Notes under the pieces: generated by a model
What the model saw: the letters and a program-made list of their open reading frames with translations, nothing else
Told to the model about the DNA's origin: nothing
Databases searched by the model: none
Part shown: piece after piece, positions 20,591 to 33,663 of the stretch
Layout: each line of letters starts with the position of its first letter
Position numbering within the stretch: the stretch's first letter is position 1
Assembly (NCBI RefSeq): GCF_024679245.1
Contig: NC_090172.1
Coordinates: 42,082,776-42,146,775, forward strand
Length of the DNA stretch: 64,000 bases
DNA from: Pseudorasbora parva
Lineage: Eukaryota > Chordata > Actinopteri > Cypriniformes > Gobionidae
Direction of reading: 5' to 3'
Made by a program: the position numbers and the translations under genes

Positions 20591-20890
20591 TTTAGAGGTG
20601 AGAGGTGAGGCATCAATTGACTGATAAACAACTACTCTATAAGTGTTTGTAACTTTTCTCATTTGATTGTTTGTTCAGTTGTTGTTGGATAAGTGTGTCT
20701 GTGTAGTGCAGTGGTGAGTATTATTAGTTTTGGTATATTCTCGCAGTGTGTGTGTGGGGGAGTTAGCATTTGTTTGGTCATTGCCACGTTTGTGAGTGAA
20801 CGCGCTAGTTGGGGGCATGGCCAGCGAGGTATTAAAAGCCTCGTTAGTTTGTAGCATTAGGCTAGAGGTGAGGCATCGATTGACTGTTTA
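20591..20890. repeat. L2 5'-end fragment between 22-bp direct repeats
   Basis: GAGGTGAGGCATCAATTGAC (20599) and GAGGTGAGGCATCGATTGAC (20868) flank about 250 bases. Inside, 20727-20812 closely matches the 5' end of the L2 LINE at 21838 (TTTTGGTRTATTCTCGC, GGGGGAGTTAGCATTTG). It ends GAGGTATTAAAAGCC, similar to GAGTATAAATAGC of the other copy. Confidence 0.65.
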
Positions 20891-21589
20891 GACTGTTAAA
20901 ACAATCATTTGTATTGCTTGACAAATGGTACAATACACATGTGTTAAAATTGGCAACAATGACAACTACAAACCTAATATATTCTGTCAATTTATTCACG
21001 TTTAAATCAAACTTTTATTTTGACGGGTTGCCGTGACTTTTGAGTCTCTGTGTTCATGATATGACACGTGCCCCTGTCATTCACACAGAGACGCAAAACA
21101 TGGAAGAGTAACGTTAATATTTAAATAGTATTTAATATACACAGACACTCGTATATATTCGGCCACAGTCTGGAGCCCTGCGTGATGCGACTGAACGCAG
21201 CTGCAGGACCGAATATAGTCTACTTGTGAGTCGATGCTATACAGATACTATCGTCACATTTTTAACATTTCAGTATGTACTTGGTACTGAAGTAACTTAC
21301 CGGTACTTGTGACATACCTACATACAACCATGTTTAATTTTCGTAAGGGGATCATGGTTCTGTGTAATCACAAACTGTATTAATCTATCGTCTCACATGC
21401 CTACCTAAACTAACACGAGTCAGTACATTGCATTGGATTCTGAGGTAAAACTTTTGTCGTCTTAACGTCATGTAAGCTTAAGAATTGCTGCCACGAAGAA
21501 GAAAAACTATAATTATGCTAATTAAAATGATTATTAATTAAAATATATGAACTTATCTGAAAACATCTGCAACCGGTGGCTTTGCCTTT
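20891..21589. other. Unassigned sequence
   Basis: No recognisable coding region or element boundary. Confidence 0.5.
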
Positions 21590-21836
21590 TGCATTGTCCT
21601 TTCAAAATGACAGTTTGGGAGCAAATTTAAACGAATCAAGGCGGGAAGCACGTTAAACAACCAAGCGCTGGGTAGAATCAACCAAGCATTGAGACCCAGC
21701 AGGTTTAACCCAACGACCGGAAATTTGAAACTACCCAATGGTGTTTAAAATGTGATCAAATAAACCAACAAAAATTACCCAACAGTCTTAATCCAGCATT
21801 TTGGGTTAAAAAATAACCCAGCATTATTTAGAGTGT
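21590..21836. repeat. Right end of CACTCTAAA-type TIR element
   Basis: GGGTTAAAAAATAACCCAGC followed by ATTATTTAGAGTG (to 21836) is the inverse of a CACTCTAAATAATGCTGGG terminus, a common fish type. Internal ACCCAACGACC and CTACCCAATGG words repeat the theme. The left end is not defined. Confidence 0.5.
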
Positions 21837-21837
21837 A

Positions 21838-24520
21838 GTTTTGGTGTATTCTCGCGGTGTGAGTGTGGGGGAGTTAGCATTTGTTTGGTCATTGCTACGT
21901 TTGTGAGTGAACACGCTAGTTTGGGGCGTTCCCAGCTGCTTTCAATAACGATACTCAGGTGAGTATAAATAGCGTGATAGTCCGCGGAAGCGGCAGTGTG
22001 AAGCCCTCCTTGTGTGAAGACCTACGAGTGTAAAGACCTCAACTCTTCCCTGTGCAACTCCTCCCGAGCAAGGACCCCGACAAGGCACTTCAGTATCCTT
22101 TTCCTTTTCATTATTTGTTCATTCTAATTTCTATCTGGCCTTTTCTTTGATCTGTATTCACCATGTGGATTCAAATCTCAACTATTACTACTAGCACTCG
22201 TAAAACAACACACACTCCTACACAGATTAGCTTTTGGCGTAATCTACGCTCACTCTCTCCCTCTCGCCTATCCTCTATAGTTTCATCTTCACTCCCTCCA
22301 CCTGCTTAGTTCTTAGTACTAGACACTAACAGTGCTACTGACACTCTTTGCTCCACTCTAACATCCTCCTTAGAGAGTTTTTGCCCCCGCCCCACCCCAT
22401 CTGCCCCCTGGCTGTCTGATGTTCTCCGTGAACATCGCTCTGGACTCAGGGCGGCAGAGAGGAAATGGCGGAAATCTAAAAACTAAACTGACCTTACCTT
22501 TTATCAGTCTCTTCTTTCTCTACAAATGTCTCCACTGCTAAAACAACATACTACCACAACAAAATCAACAATTGCTCTGACTCTCGCACACTCTTTTAAA
22601 ACTTTCTACTCTCTTCTTTGTCCTCCTCCTCCCCCTCCTTCATCAACTCTTACAGCTTATGACTTTGCATCATTTTTCACAAACAAAACACTCATCAGCA
22701 ACCAGTTCTCCTCACCACAAAATGAAACGCACATCTCAACAACTAACACGAACACGCTTCCATCCTTCTCTCCGATCTCCGATGCAGATATTTCTAAACT
22801 CATCCTTTCCTACTACCTGTCCACTTGATCCGATACCCACTCACCTCCTTCAGGCCATTTCTTCTTCAATCACTCCTGCACTCACTCACATTGTCAACAC
22901 GTCTCTTCACACGGGAACCTTTCCCACAGCATTTAAGCAGGCTCGGGTAACCCCACTGCTTAAGAAACCCTCTCTGAATCCAACACATTTAGAAAACTAC
23001 AGACCGGTATCCCTTCTGCCATTCATTGCAAAGACACTTGAGCGAGTTGTTCAATCAACTCTCTGTGTTTCTTGAACAGAACAACCTTCTGGACAACAAC
23101 CAATCCGGCTTCAAAAGCGGCCACTGGACTGAGACTGCCTTGCTCGCGGTAACTGAGGCACTGAGACTGACAAAAGCAGCTTCCAAATCCTCAGTGCTCA
23201 TCCTGCTGGATCTCTCTGCTGCTTTTGACACAGTTAACCACCAGATCCTCCTGTCAACTCTTAAGAAGATGGGTATCTCAGGAACTGCTCTCCAGTGGTT
23301 CAGGTCTTACCTCTCTGGTAGGTCCTACAGGGTGTCATGGAGAGGAGAAGTATCTAAGTCACACCATCTAGCTACTGGGGTGCCCCAGGGCTCAGTGCTT
23401 GGACCATTTCTCTTCTCCATCTGCCTGTCATCATTAGGCTCTGTCATTCAGAAACATGGCTTCTCCTATCACTGCTATGCTGATGACACTCAACTCTACT
23501 TCTCATTTCAACCAGATGATCCTACAGTCAGTGTTCGTATCGCTGCCTGTCTGACAGACATTTCTGACTGGATGAAGGAGCATCACCTTCAACTCAATCT
23601 TGCAAAGACAGAATTACTTGTCTCAACCAACCCAGCACTTCATCAATATTTCTCCATTCAGCTTGGTTCATCAACCATAACTCCATCCAGGACAGCCAGG
23701 AACCTTGGAGTTGTGAATGTTGACCATTTAAACTTCACTGACCACATTACTGCAACAGCCCGGTCCTGCAGATTTGCTTTACACAACATTAGAAAGATTA
23801 GACCCTTCCTATCAGAACAGGCTGCACATTTCCTGTTTCAAGCTCTTGTTCTCTCCAGACTGGACTATTGTAATGCTCTTCTAGCTGGCCTTCCAGCATG
23901 CACTATCAAACCCTTGCAGCTGATCCAGAATGCAGCGGCGAGAGTGGTCTTTAATGAGCCGAAGAGAGCGCATGCCACGCCTCTCTTCATCAGACTGCAC
24001 TGGTTGCCAATGGCTGCTCGCATCAAATTCAAGGCACTGGTTCTCGCCTACAAAGCAACCACTGGCTCTGTACCAATACTTAGACTCGCTTGTTCAGACT
24101 TACACACCCTCCAGAAGCTTGCGTTCTGCGAGTGAGCGACGCGTCGTGGTTCCATTCCAAAGAGGCATGAAATCACTCTCACGGACATTTTCCTGGACCG
24201 TTCCCACCTGGTGGAATGACCTGCCGATCTCAATTCGTGCTGCAGAGTCTGTAGCCATTTTTAAAAAACATCTTAAGACACATCTTTTCCAATTGCACCT
24301 GGCCAATAAAGAACAGCACAACTATCTATTAAATTTTGTTTGTTTGTCAAAAAAAAAAAAAAAACCTTGTTTGTGTACTGTGCTTAATTAACTGAGATTT
24401 CTTACAGCTCTTACAGGTTGTTGGCCTTGTTTGTTTTGTTGCTTCTATTGCTCTCCCCTTTTTTGTAAGTCGCTTTGGATAAAGACGTCTGCTAAATGAT
24501 TAAATGTTAAATGTAAATTA
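21838..24520 (+). mobile_element. L2-clade LINE, decayed and lacking its endonuclease
   Basis: The 5' end (21838-22110) has a TATA-like GAGTATAAATAGC at 21961 and a GC-rich leader. The RT region follows (22330-24330) and the element ends with GTAAGTCGCTTTGGATAAAG, CTGCTAAATGATTAAATG, the typical L2 tail. No apurinic-type endonuclease motif is found between the leader and the RT, so about 700-900 bases are missing compared with the usual ORF2 of this clade. Confidence 0.85.
22330..24330 (+). pseudogene. L2-type reverse transcriptase, at least three frameshifts
   Basis: Coding pieces follow one another: frame 2 to 22828 (WLSDVLREHRSGLRAAERKW), frame 3 to about 23050 (LDPIPTHLLQ, FKQARVTPLLKK, NYRPVSLLPF), frame 1 23040-24135, then frame 2 to 24330. 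RT motifs are clear: ILLDLSAAFDTVNH (motif A), GVPQGSVLGPFLFS (motif B) and CYADDTQLY (motif C, near 23476). After the RT come LVLSRLDYCNALLAG and the end domain VPTWWNDLPISIRAAE. The enzyme of an active copy would copy the LINE RNA at a nicked target. Frameshifts lie near 22815, 23045 and 24125, and there are stops such as TAG at 22308. Inactive. Confidence 0.88.
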
Positions 24521-24529
24521 TTTTATTTT

Positions 24530-24878
24530 CAAAATCAAAGCTTGATGTTTTCTGTTCGACCGTCAATCCGAGATGTTTCAGTCAGTCTGAGATGCTATTA
24601 GGTTTTCCAAATTTTTGCAAAAATATTGATGGAGTGGCAGTGGACAAAAGCTATTATCATATTTCTTTTACAACAACGGCAAAAGTCATCAGAAGCCATT
24701 GCAACATCTGCCTTGAAATCACAAACAGAGAGTTGCTGTCTGAGATGTTTCTCCGTGCTCTGCAAAGGCTAACATCATCGTCCGTTGGTGACGCCCCTTT
24801 GGAAATTATTTGTCTATGAAGCTTTGCCAGACCATAACTCAGTTACTACTGAGAATGGTCTGGTTTTAACCAGGCTAA
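24530..24878 (-). mobile_element. One end of a TTAGCCT-family TIR element
   Basis: Reading the reverse strand from 24878, it starts TTAGCCTGGTTAAAACCAGA, the same kind of end as at 20032. No partner end is found; the L2 LINE lies directly to the left. It carries a small frame at 24598-24699 on the same strand. Confidence 0.6.
24598..24699 (-). CDS. 33-aa leader-like ORF with clustered cysteines
   Basis: ATG at 24699, about 180 bases inside the TIR. The peptide begins MASDDFCRCCKRNM and ends in TAA. Cys7, Cys9 and Cys10 may be a remnant of a zinc-binding N terminus of a transposon protein. No partner domain follows. Function unknown; this may be an exon or a decayed start. Confidence 0.3.
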   Translation of the reverse strand: MASDDFCRCCKRNMIIAFVHCHSINIFAKIWKT

Positions 24879-25329
24879 CACTATGTAGGAAGATGAACCT
24901 GATAACTCCCCCTTTTAAAACTGTGGGGTCATATTTTTTTTGTAATTTAAAAGAAGAAATGGACAAACTATTCTATTCAATTCCAATGAACACTGTGTTT
25001 TTAGCTAGTCCAGCCCCAAGCCCCAACATTTAATAAATGATTAAAATTTAAGCTCAAACAGACATAATTTCTTCTACACTGTTTAACAATATACTGAATC
25101 TACCAAACAGAACCATCTCCTAAACATCTTCTGCAAATTAAAGTCTTTGTATTTCTGCTGCACACAAATTAACAATGTAGTAGCTGGGAGATTTATATTG
25201 CTGCTAAATAAACACCATTTTTTTCAAAAGTCACACAAACCCTGCATGATTAGATTAGGCATGAAGAATAAATAGCCTTTCCAATTCTCCAAAATACATC
25301 TCGTATAGTCAAACAATTACTATACGAAA
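24879..25329. other. Unassigned sequence
   Basis: AT-rich, no recognised gene or repeat end. Confidence 0.5.
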
Positions 25330-25595
25330 AAAAAAAATGTTTAGAAAAAAAGGTTCCCTTAAAATTGAGTTAATTGAAATTAAAAGATTATTAAAAGATT
25401 TTGTAAGCATATTGGTTAATTGTGTGTATTTTATTTCTGATGGCTCAGTGAAACATGCCAAAAAGAATTTTTTTGTATGTGGTTCAGCTACAATAATATT
25501 TTGAGTTTCTATTTATCAAACAAATTTCCTTCATTGTATCAACTTATTGTATCAAATTTTTAATTTCAATAAACTCAATTTTAAGGCAACCAGGA
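25330..25595. mobile_element. Left part of AT-rich TIR element split by DIRS B
   Basis: It matches the element at 57921-58316 nearly throughout (for example GTATTTTATTTCTGATGGC and TTCCTTCATTGTATCAACTT). The match continues after DIRS B at 28090-28141 (ACTTTTTATAAAGTTAAACC ... TTTACAGTG). So DIRS B was inserted within this older element. Confidence 0.8.
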
Positions 25596-25812
25596 AACGT
25601 CTCGGTTACGTATGTAACCCTAGTTCTCTGAGGGAACGAGATGCTGCGTCGAAACACTGTGAGGATGCCTCTGTGTTAATGCGTTGTGAAGAGCGTGTAG
25701 AACCATTCCATCGGAAGATCGATCGATCGTCGGCGTGATGACGTTATCGACCGGAAGCTATAAAGCGTCCGTGAACGCAAACAGGAACTAGCTTCTGATA
25801 AAGCCTGAAGTA
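25596..25812 (+). repeat. Inverted terminal repeat of DIRS B (window-left)
   Basis: It corresponds to the inverse of 27915-28089, for example ACCATTCCATCGGAAGATCG here and CGATCTTCCGATGGAATGGT there. It also contains the palindrome GGTTACGTATGTAACC. Confidence 0.88.
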
Positions 25813-25850
25813 AGTGATCACGGGCACGCCGGGAGTATGGCCGGACGACG

Positions 25851-25945
25851 CAGCGTCTCGTTCCCTCAGGGAACTAGGGTTACATACGTAACCAAGACGT
25901 TCCCTTTCGGGGAACTCGAGCTGCGTCGAAACGCTGTGAGAACGC
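25851..25945. repeat. Internal complementary region of DIRS B
   Basis: GACGCAGCGTCTCGTTCCCT to GTAACCAAGACGTTCCCTTT and on to CGCTGTGAGAACGC. One half is complementary to the window-left end, the other to the window-right end, meeting at GTT. It has one difference from the end copy (CCAAGACG against CCGAGACG). Confidence 0.88.
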
Positions 25946-26169
25946 TTATACCCACATCGCCATGGGACCAAGTGCCTCGTATATGTGAAGCCGTAGCGCA
26001 CACGACTACGAAAGCACCTGCGCCCCAACAGTAGATGCCAAATCTAACTCGTAGAATCTGACTAAAGTTAGCGGCGAAGACCAGCCTGCCGCATTACAAA
26101 TATCTTGGAGGGAAGCCCCCGACAAAAGTGCTTTAGAAGCAGCCATACCCCTGGTAGAGTTGCCCGGAG

Positions 26170-27108
26170 TTACGGCTGCCCGACCGCCTCATAAGCAAGT
26201 GAGATGGCCTCGACCACCCACTTGCTCATTCTCTGCTTAGACACCGGAGCCCCCTTTTTCGGGGCTCCGCAACAGACAAAAAGTTGATCAGTTTTTCTCC
26301 ACAGGGCAGCTCTGTGGACATATGCGTCTAACGCCCTGACCGGGCAAAGCAGATTTAATATTTCCTGGTCTGACATCAAAAATGGAGGAGGACAGAAGGC
26401 TTGTAGAGTAATGGGGCCCCGTGGGCTCGTAGGAACCTTTGGGATGTAACCTGGTCTGGGATGCAGGAAAGCCTTTACCATACCAGGCGCAAACTCTAGA
26501 CATGAGGGCCCTACTGACAAGGACTGAATATCTCCTATTCTTTTGAGAGATGAAATGGCCAAAAGAAAGATGGTTTTTAGGGTGAGGAACTTCTCTGAAA
26601 CCTCCTCTAAAGGTTCAAACGGAGGCTCAGATAAGCCCCGTAACACAATGGCCAAGTCCCATGCCGGGACCCTCGAGTGCACAGCCGGCCTCAACCTTAA
26701 AGTACCACAGAGGAAACGTGTAATTAAAGGGTGTCTTCCCAAAGACACTCCACCCAAAGGGACGTGGAAGGCAGCCAGGGCTGCCACGTACACCTTTATT
26801 GTGGAGGGGGTCAACCCTGCCGAGAACCTTGCCTGCAGGAACTCCAGCACTGTACCAACCGGGCAGTTAACTGGGTCCCACTGGCGTTCTCTGCACCATG
26901 CTGAGAAAAGTTTCCATTTCAAAGTGTACAGCTTCCTCGTGGACGGAGCTCTGGAGTGAAGGATGGTCTCCACGACCTCGGCCGAGAGACCTTCCTCTTT
27001 GAGCCTGGCCCCCTCAGAGGCCAGGCCCACAGTTTCCACAACTCTGGGCGTGGGTGCAGGAATCTCCCGCCCGCCTGAGAGAGCAGATATGAAGCCGGTC
27101 TCTTCCAC
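26170..27108 (-). CDS. DIRS tyrosine recombinase, 312 aa, truncated before the HxxR box
   Basis: The protein follows the DIRS recombinase pattern: SRAPSTRKLYTLKWKLFSAW (about residues 52-71, start of the SAM-like DNA-binding domain), then FLQARFSAGLTPSTIKVYVA, and the box I arginine in ISSLKRIGDIQSLSV. It stops after EAVGQP. Just downstream, in another frame, NSTRGMAASKALLSG and VRFYELDLAS are present, so the HxxR box would read NSTR (histidine replaced) and the tyrosine box remains outside this ORF. An active enzyme would insert circular element DNA. This copy is inactive. The ATG at 27108 overlaps the Gag-derived ORF, so the true start is uncertain. Confidence 0.85.
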   Translation of the reverse strand: MEETGFISALSGGREIPAPTPRVVETVGLASEGARLKEEGLSAEVVETILHSRAPSTRKLYTLKWKLFSAWCRERQWDPVNCPVGTVLEFLQARFSAGLTPSTIKVYVAALAAFHVPLGGVSLGRHPLITRFLCGTLRLRPAVHSRVPAWDLAIVLRGLSEPPFEPLEEVSEKFLTLKTIFLLAISSLKRIGDIQSLSVGPSCLEFAPGMVKAFLHPRPGYIPKVPTSPRGPITLQAFCPPPFLMSDQEILNLLCPVRALDAYVHRAALWRKTDQLFVCCGAPKKGAPVSKQRMSKWVVEAISLAYEAVGQP

Positions 27109-27782
27109 GATCTAGCCACCTCGGTGTGCAGATCGTGGAAGAACGGCAGGCCCCGACGTTGAGGTTCTGATGCACGAGATGGCAGGAATCTTTCATCTAG
27201 CTTACTAGTTTTTTTTCTTCCTGCCTCAGCTCTTTCGGTGGGCCAGTCGATGTTTAACCTGGCCACCGCTCTCGTGAGAACCTTAACTAACTCCTCACTA
27301 GCAGGGGACTGAAGTGGCGAGTCTTCAGCCGCGATGCTCTCAACGTCCACCTCCTCAGAGCTGGATAGTTGGAGCACCGGCGTCTCTCTCAGGGGGGAAG
27401 AAACCGCAGCGCGTGCTTCCAAGCCCCGAGAAGCGACGCTGGACGGTGCAGGTGAGGGCAGAGATAAGGCAGTGCCCGACTCAAGCCCTTCTGCAAGGTC
27501 CAATTGTGAACCCCACAACTGAAGCCTTCGCTCTGCCTTGGCAGCAGCGGGACCCGAGCCGCGGGGAACATGAACCGAGGCACCCTCCTCGAAGAGTGCC
27601 CGGCGGGAGCGCAGCGTTCTCAGAGGAAGCTGTTCACAGTGCTCACAAGCAGCCCCCTCGAGTGCTGCCTGGGCATGCTGCGCTCCCAAGCAGGCTACAC
27701 AAAGAGCGTGTGTATCCCCACCCGTGATGTAGCGTGGGCAGGGATGAACACACCTCTTAAACTGCTTGTTTTCACTCGCCAT
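26919..27782 (-). CDS. DIRS Gag fused to the end of the polymerase ORF by deletion
   Basis: I chose the start at 27782 (MASENKQFKRC) because the DIRS C protein starts at the same place (42852). Residues 1-50 have a cysteine pattern, CVHPC, CVAC and CEHC with a nearby histidine, that could bind zinc. A serine/glutamate-rich middle follows (LQLSSSEEVDVESI), then FFHDLHTEVARSW, typical of Gag. Directly after it the text becomes LLSQAGGRFLHPRPELWKLW, which in DIRS C lies at the end of RNase H (near 46140). The junction removes about 2.6 kb. The last 30 residues are out-of-frame recombinase sequence. Confidence 0.8.
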   Translation of the reverse strand: MASENKQFKRCVHPCPRYITGGDTHALCVACLGAQHAQAALEGAACEHCEQLPLRTLRSRRALFEEGASVHVPRGSGPAAAKAERRLQLWGSQLDLAEGLESGTALSLPSPAPSSVASRGLEARAAVSSPLRETPVLQLSSSEEVDVESIAAEDSPLQSPASEELVKVLTRAVARLNIDWPTERAEAGRKKTSKLDERFLPSRASEPQRRGLPFFHDLHTEVARSWKRPASYLLSQAGGRFLHPRPELWKLWAWPLRGPGSKRKVSRPRSWRPSFTPELRPRGSCTL

Positions 27783-27914
27783 ATTCGATCTTTTTTCTCT
27801 TTTTTTGTTAATATAATACAATATTTAACAAAAGAGTGGAAAATTATTTCTATATAGACAGACAAAAACACCAAATAGACAGAAAGGTTCACACAGATCG
27901 CTTACTGAAGGCAC

Positions 27915-28089
27915 AGAAGCTAGTTCCTGTTTGTGTTCACGGACACTTTATAGCTTCCGGTCGATGACGTCATCACGCCGACGATCGATCGATCTTCCGA
28001 TGGAATGGTTCTGCACGCGCTTAGCGACGCATTAACGCAGAGGCGTTCTCACAGCGTTTCGACGCAGCTCGAGTTCCCCGTAAGGGAAC
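27915..28089 (-). repeat. Inverted terminal repeat of DIRS B (window-right), with CRE and TATA
   Basis: Inverse of 25596-25812. It contains the palindrome TGACGTCA (27965-27972) and CTTTATAGC (27946), as in DIRS C. The other terminal repeat has TGACGTTA at the matching place, so its palindrome is damaged. Confidence 0.8.
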
Positions 28090-28141
28090 TTACTTTTTAT
28101 AAAGTTAAACCAACAAAAACCAACACATTTTTTTTACAGTG
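28090..28141. mobile_element. Right part of the TIR element split by DIRS B
   Basis: Matches 58265-58316, ending TTTTTACAGTG. Confidence 0.8.
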
Positions 28142-30495
<2,354 letters not shown>

Positions 30496-30800
30496 TGGTC
30501 TATGTGGTTTACAGGGACTCTCCATAGGCATAATGGTTTTTATACTGTACAAACCGTATTTTCTATCCCCTTACACTGCCCCTGCCCCTAAACCTACCAA
30601 TCACAGGAAACATTCTGCTTTTTTACTTTCTTAAAAAATCATCATTTAGTGTGTTTTTAAGGCCATTTGAATTATGAGGACATTTGATATGTCCTCATAA
30701 ACCACATTTATAGTGTAATACCAGTGTAATACCCATGTAGTTATACAAATTTCATAGTTATACAACATTCAGTCCTCATAAACCACATAAACAGGCTCAC

Positions 30801-30804
30801 ATGC

Positions 30805-30882
<78 letters not shown>

Positions 30883-30912
30883 ACAAAAGCACACACACAA
30901 GCACACACACAA
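30801..30912. repeat. CA microsatellite
   Basis: About 33 near-perfect CA units, then interrupted units (ACAAACACACACAAAAGCAC) and CAAG repeats. Confidence 0.98.
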
Positions 30913-30971
30913 GCAAGCAAGCATTCACAACAACGGACAATATAGCACCTCTAATTCACCTATACTGCATG

Positions 30972-32354
30972 CACTCTAAAAAATAATTCAGTGGCTTAGT
31001 AAATATCACAGTAATAATTAACTTTATTAACTTAATAAAATCTCTCAATATCATTTACTTGATGGTTTTAGTTAAACATACCAAAATAATTGACTAAAAG
31101 TCAAACAGTTAATTTTGTCTAAAATGTATAGTTATATTTAGGTTTTTTTCACTAAAATAATTTAGTATTCAAATAACCAATTATTTATTTTAAATATACT
31201 TAATACATTTGTGAAATTTATTTCAAAATATTTGAGAATGGAGAATTAAACCGATCTGTTTCAAGAACCACAAATATTACTTAATTAAAATCAAGATTAT
31301 TAATATTTAACACACACTGAAGAAATTGAGTAAGTTTACTCGATTAAAACAATGCACCCCTCCCCCACCCTCTGACGGGACGACAGCTCGACGGTTGAGT
31401 GAGTGCGGATATTTGAATTCTCCTCAGTCACCAGAGCAGTTTCTTCTTCTCAGCGTCGCAGAATTGGGGCATTTCCTCTGTTAAATTCAGGTTTGTATGT
31501 TTTTTTTTATCTATATAATCATTACTGTGCTAAAAGGCATTTTATTTAATTCAAAACAACATACAGGGACAGTGTGAGTCACCTTAAGTTAACGTGTGGC
31601 GTTGGTCTTTGAAACGCCTTCTGTGTTGCTCAAAACACACAATTTTATTCGTAAAGATAATGAATATAATGAATTTGGATGATAAAATCTTATTAAAACT
31701 GGCCACTGTTTGTTTATTGTCAGGTTATGGAGTCTGGCGCCTACAAATGAAACGCAGGACAGCGGTCTCAAGTTCAAAGTCCACCCGCAGACCGTTAGTC
31801 CATCTCAGGCTCGAGAAACAGCGCTGATACGGTGGAAATGGGATAACAGACCAGTTGATTACACTTGAATTACTTTTAAATGTTTAATTTTTATTTCTAA
31901 AATGTTTGTTACATGAGTTTAAATGTTGTAAAATAACTGTTATTCTTTACATGTCAAAACAGTATTATATGCTGTAACGTTATTGCGGTACTCGTCGACA
32001 ATAAAGGCCATGTCATGTATAAGTGTGTTTGTGTGGACTGTGGAGTATTTTACAAAGGTTTAGAGGAAATTAAAGTTATACCATACAAGTTAGTAATACT
32101 TATAAATAAAAACAGTTCATATTAGTCATATATATTGGTTTTTAAATGCTTTTTACCCAATTTTTTCTACTCAATTGAATTTGTTAATGTAACAAATGCA
32201 GTTACTCAGATCTACTTAATTTTTTTACTTACATTTACTCAGTTCTTATGGTGTCTATAATTGATTTCACTGCTTTAAAATTTACTCAATTTTTTTAGTG
32301 TAAAAATGTTTCACCAAAAAAATTGAGTAAATCATAGTATTAGTTTTTAGAGTG
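30972..32354. mobile_element. CACTCTAAAAA-type TIR element (outer)
   Basis: It begins CACTCTAAAAAATAATTCAG and ends TATTAGTTTTTAGAGTG. The terminal inverse is about 12-15 bases. A second TIR element occupies 31315-32300, so the outer element itself is about 400 bp. Confidence 0.6.
31315..32300. mobile_element. 986-bp inner TIR element with gene-like interior
   Basis: It starts CACTGAAGAAATTGAGTAAG and ends TTTACTCAATTTTTTTAGTG, so AAATTGAGTAA/TTACTCAATTT are inverse. The interior is less AT-rich (31360-31500, 31590-31830) and has a poly(A) signal AATAAAGG near 32000. A frame at 31594-31827 (77 codons) has no recognised domain. CAGGTTTGTATG at 31489 could be a splice donor. Confidence 0.6.
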
Positions 32355-32358
32355 TGTT

Positions 32359-32498
32359 TTTTGGGAAACCGGAGCACCTGGAGGAAACCCACAAAGACAC
32401 AGGGAGAAAATGCAAACTCCACACAGAAAGGGCAGGGCTCGAAACCAGGGACACTCTCGCTGTGAGGCGACAGTACCTACCGAGGCATTGTGCTGCCC
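32359..32498 (-). repeat. DANA/Mermaid-type tRNA-derived SINE, 5' part
   Basis: The reverse strand reads GGGCAGCACAATGCCTCGGT, TACTGTCGCCTCACAGCGAG, GGTTTCGAGCCC (B-box-like), TGTGTGGAGTTTGCATTTTC and GGGTTTCCTCCAGGTGCTCC. This agrees with the start of the DANA/Mermaid SINE known from cyprinids. Only the tRNA-related and adjacent part is present; the 3' tail is missing at 32358. Confidence 0.8.
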
Positions 32499-33344
<846 letters not shown>

Positions 33345-33600
33345 GAGGATACATGTTCGGTTCACTTAGTTTTGTTGTGGGAGCATGATAATATGTTGTG
33401 GCCATTTTTCAAGGTAACGACATCCTTATTCCATGGCCATGTGATGTAAAGTTGCGGCCTCAAGGCCTTATGTTGACGGGAAGAGATATTTTCTACTACA
33501 AACTCCATTTAAATGCTTGCCCTCTATAGGCACCATCACGTGCAATATAATTGGCAATATATTAATATAATAATTTCTTAATTCTGCAATTTTTCTTAAT

Positions 33601-33663
<63 letters not shown>

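Larger units (their letters stand above)
25596..28089 (-). mobile_element. DIRS-type retrotransposon B, compact deletion derivative
   Basis: A 2494-bp element on the reverse strand with GTT at both ends (AACGTCTCGG at 25596, AAGGGAAC at 28089). It has inverted terminal repeats, an internal complementary region (25851-25945), a Gag-like ORF and a tyrosine recombinase ORF. The whole RT/RNase H part is missing compared with DIRS C, its close relative (about 85-90% alike by eye). Such a copy would depend on enzymes supplied by a full element. Confidence 0.9.

Noticed and set aside
32359..32498. Stand-alone tRNA gene
   Set aside because: Box-like elements belong to a DANA-type SINE; no complete cloverleaf or terminator is seen.
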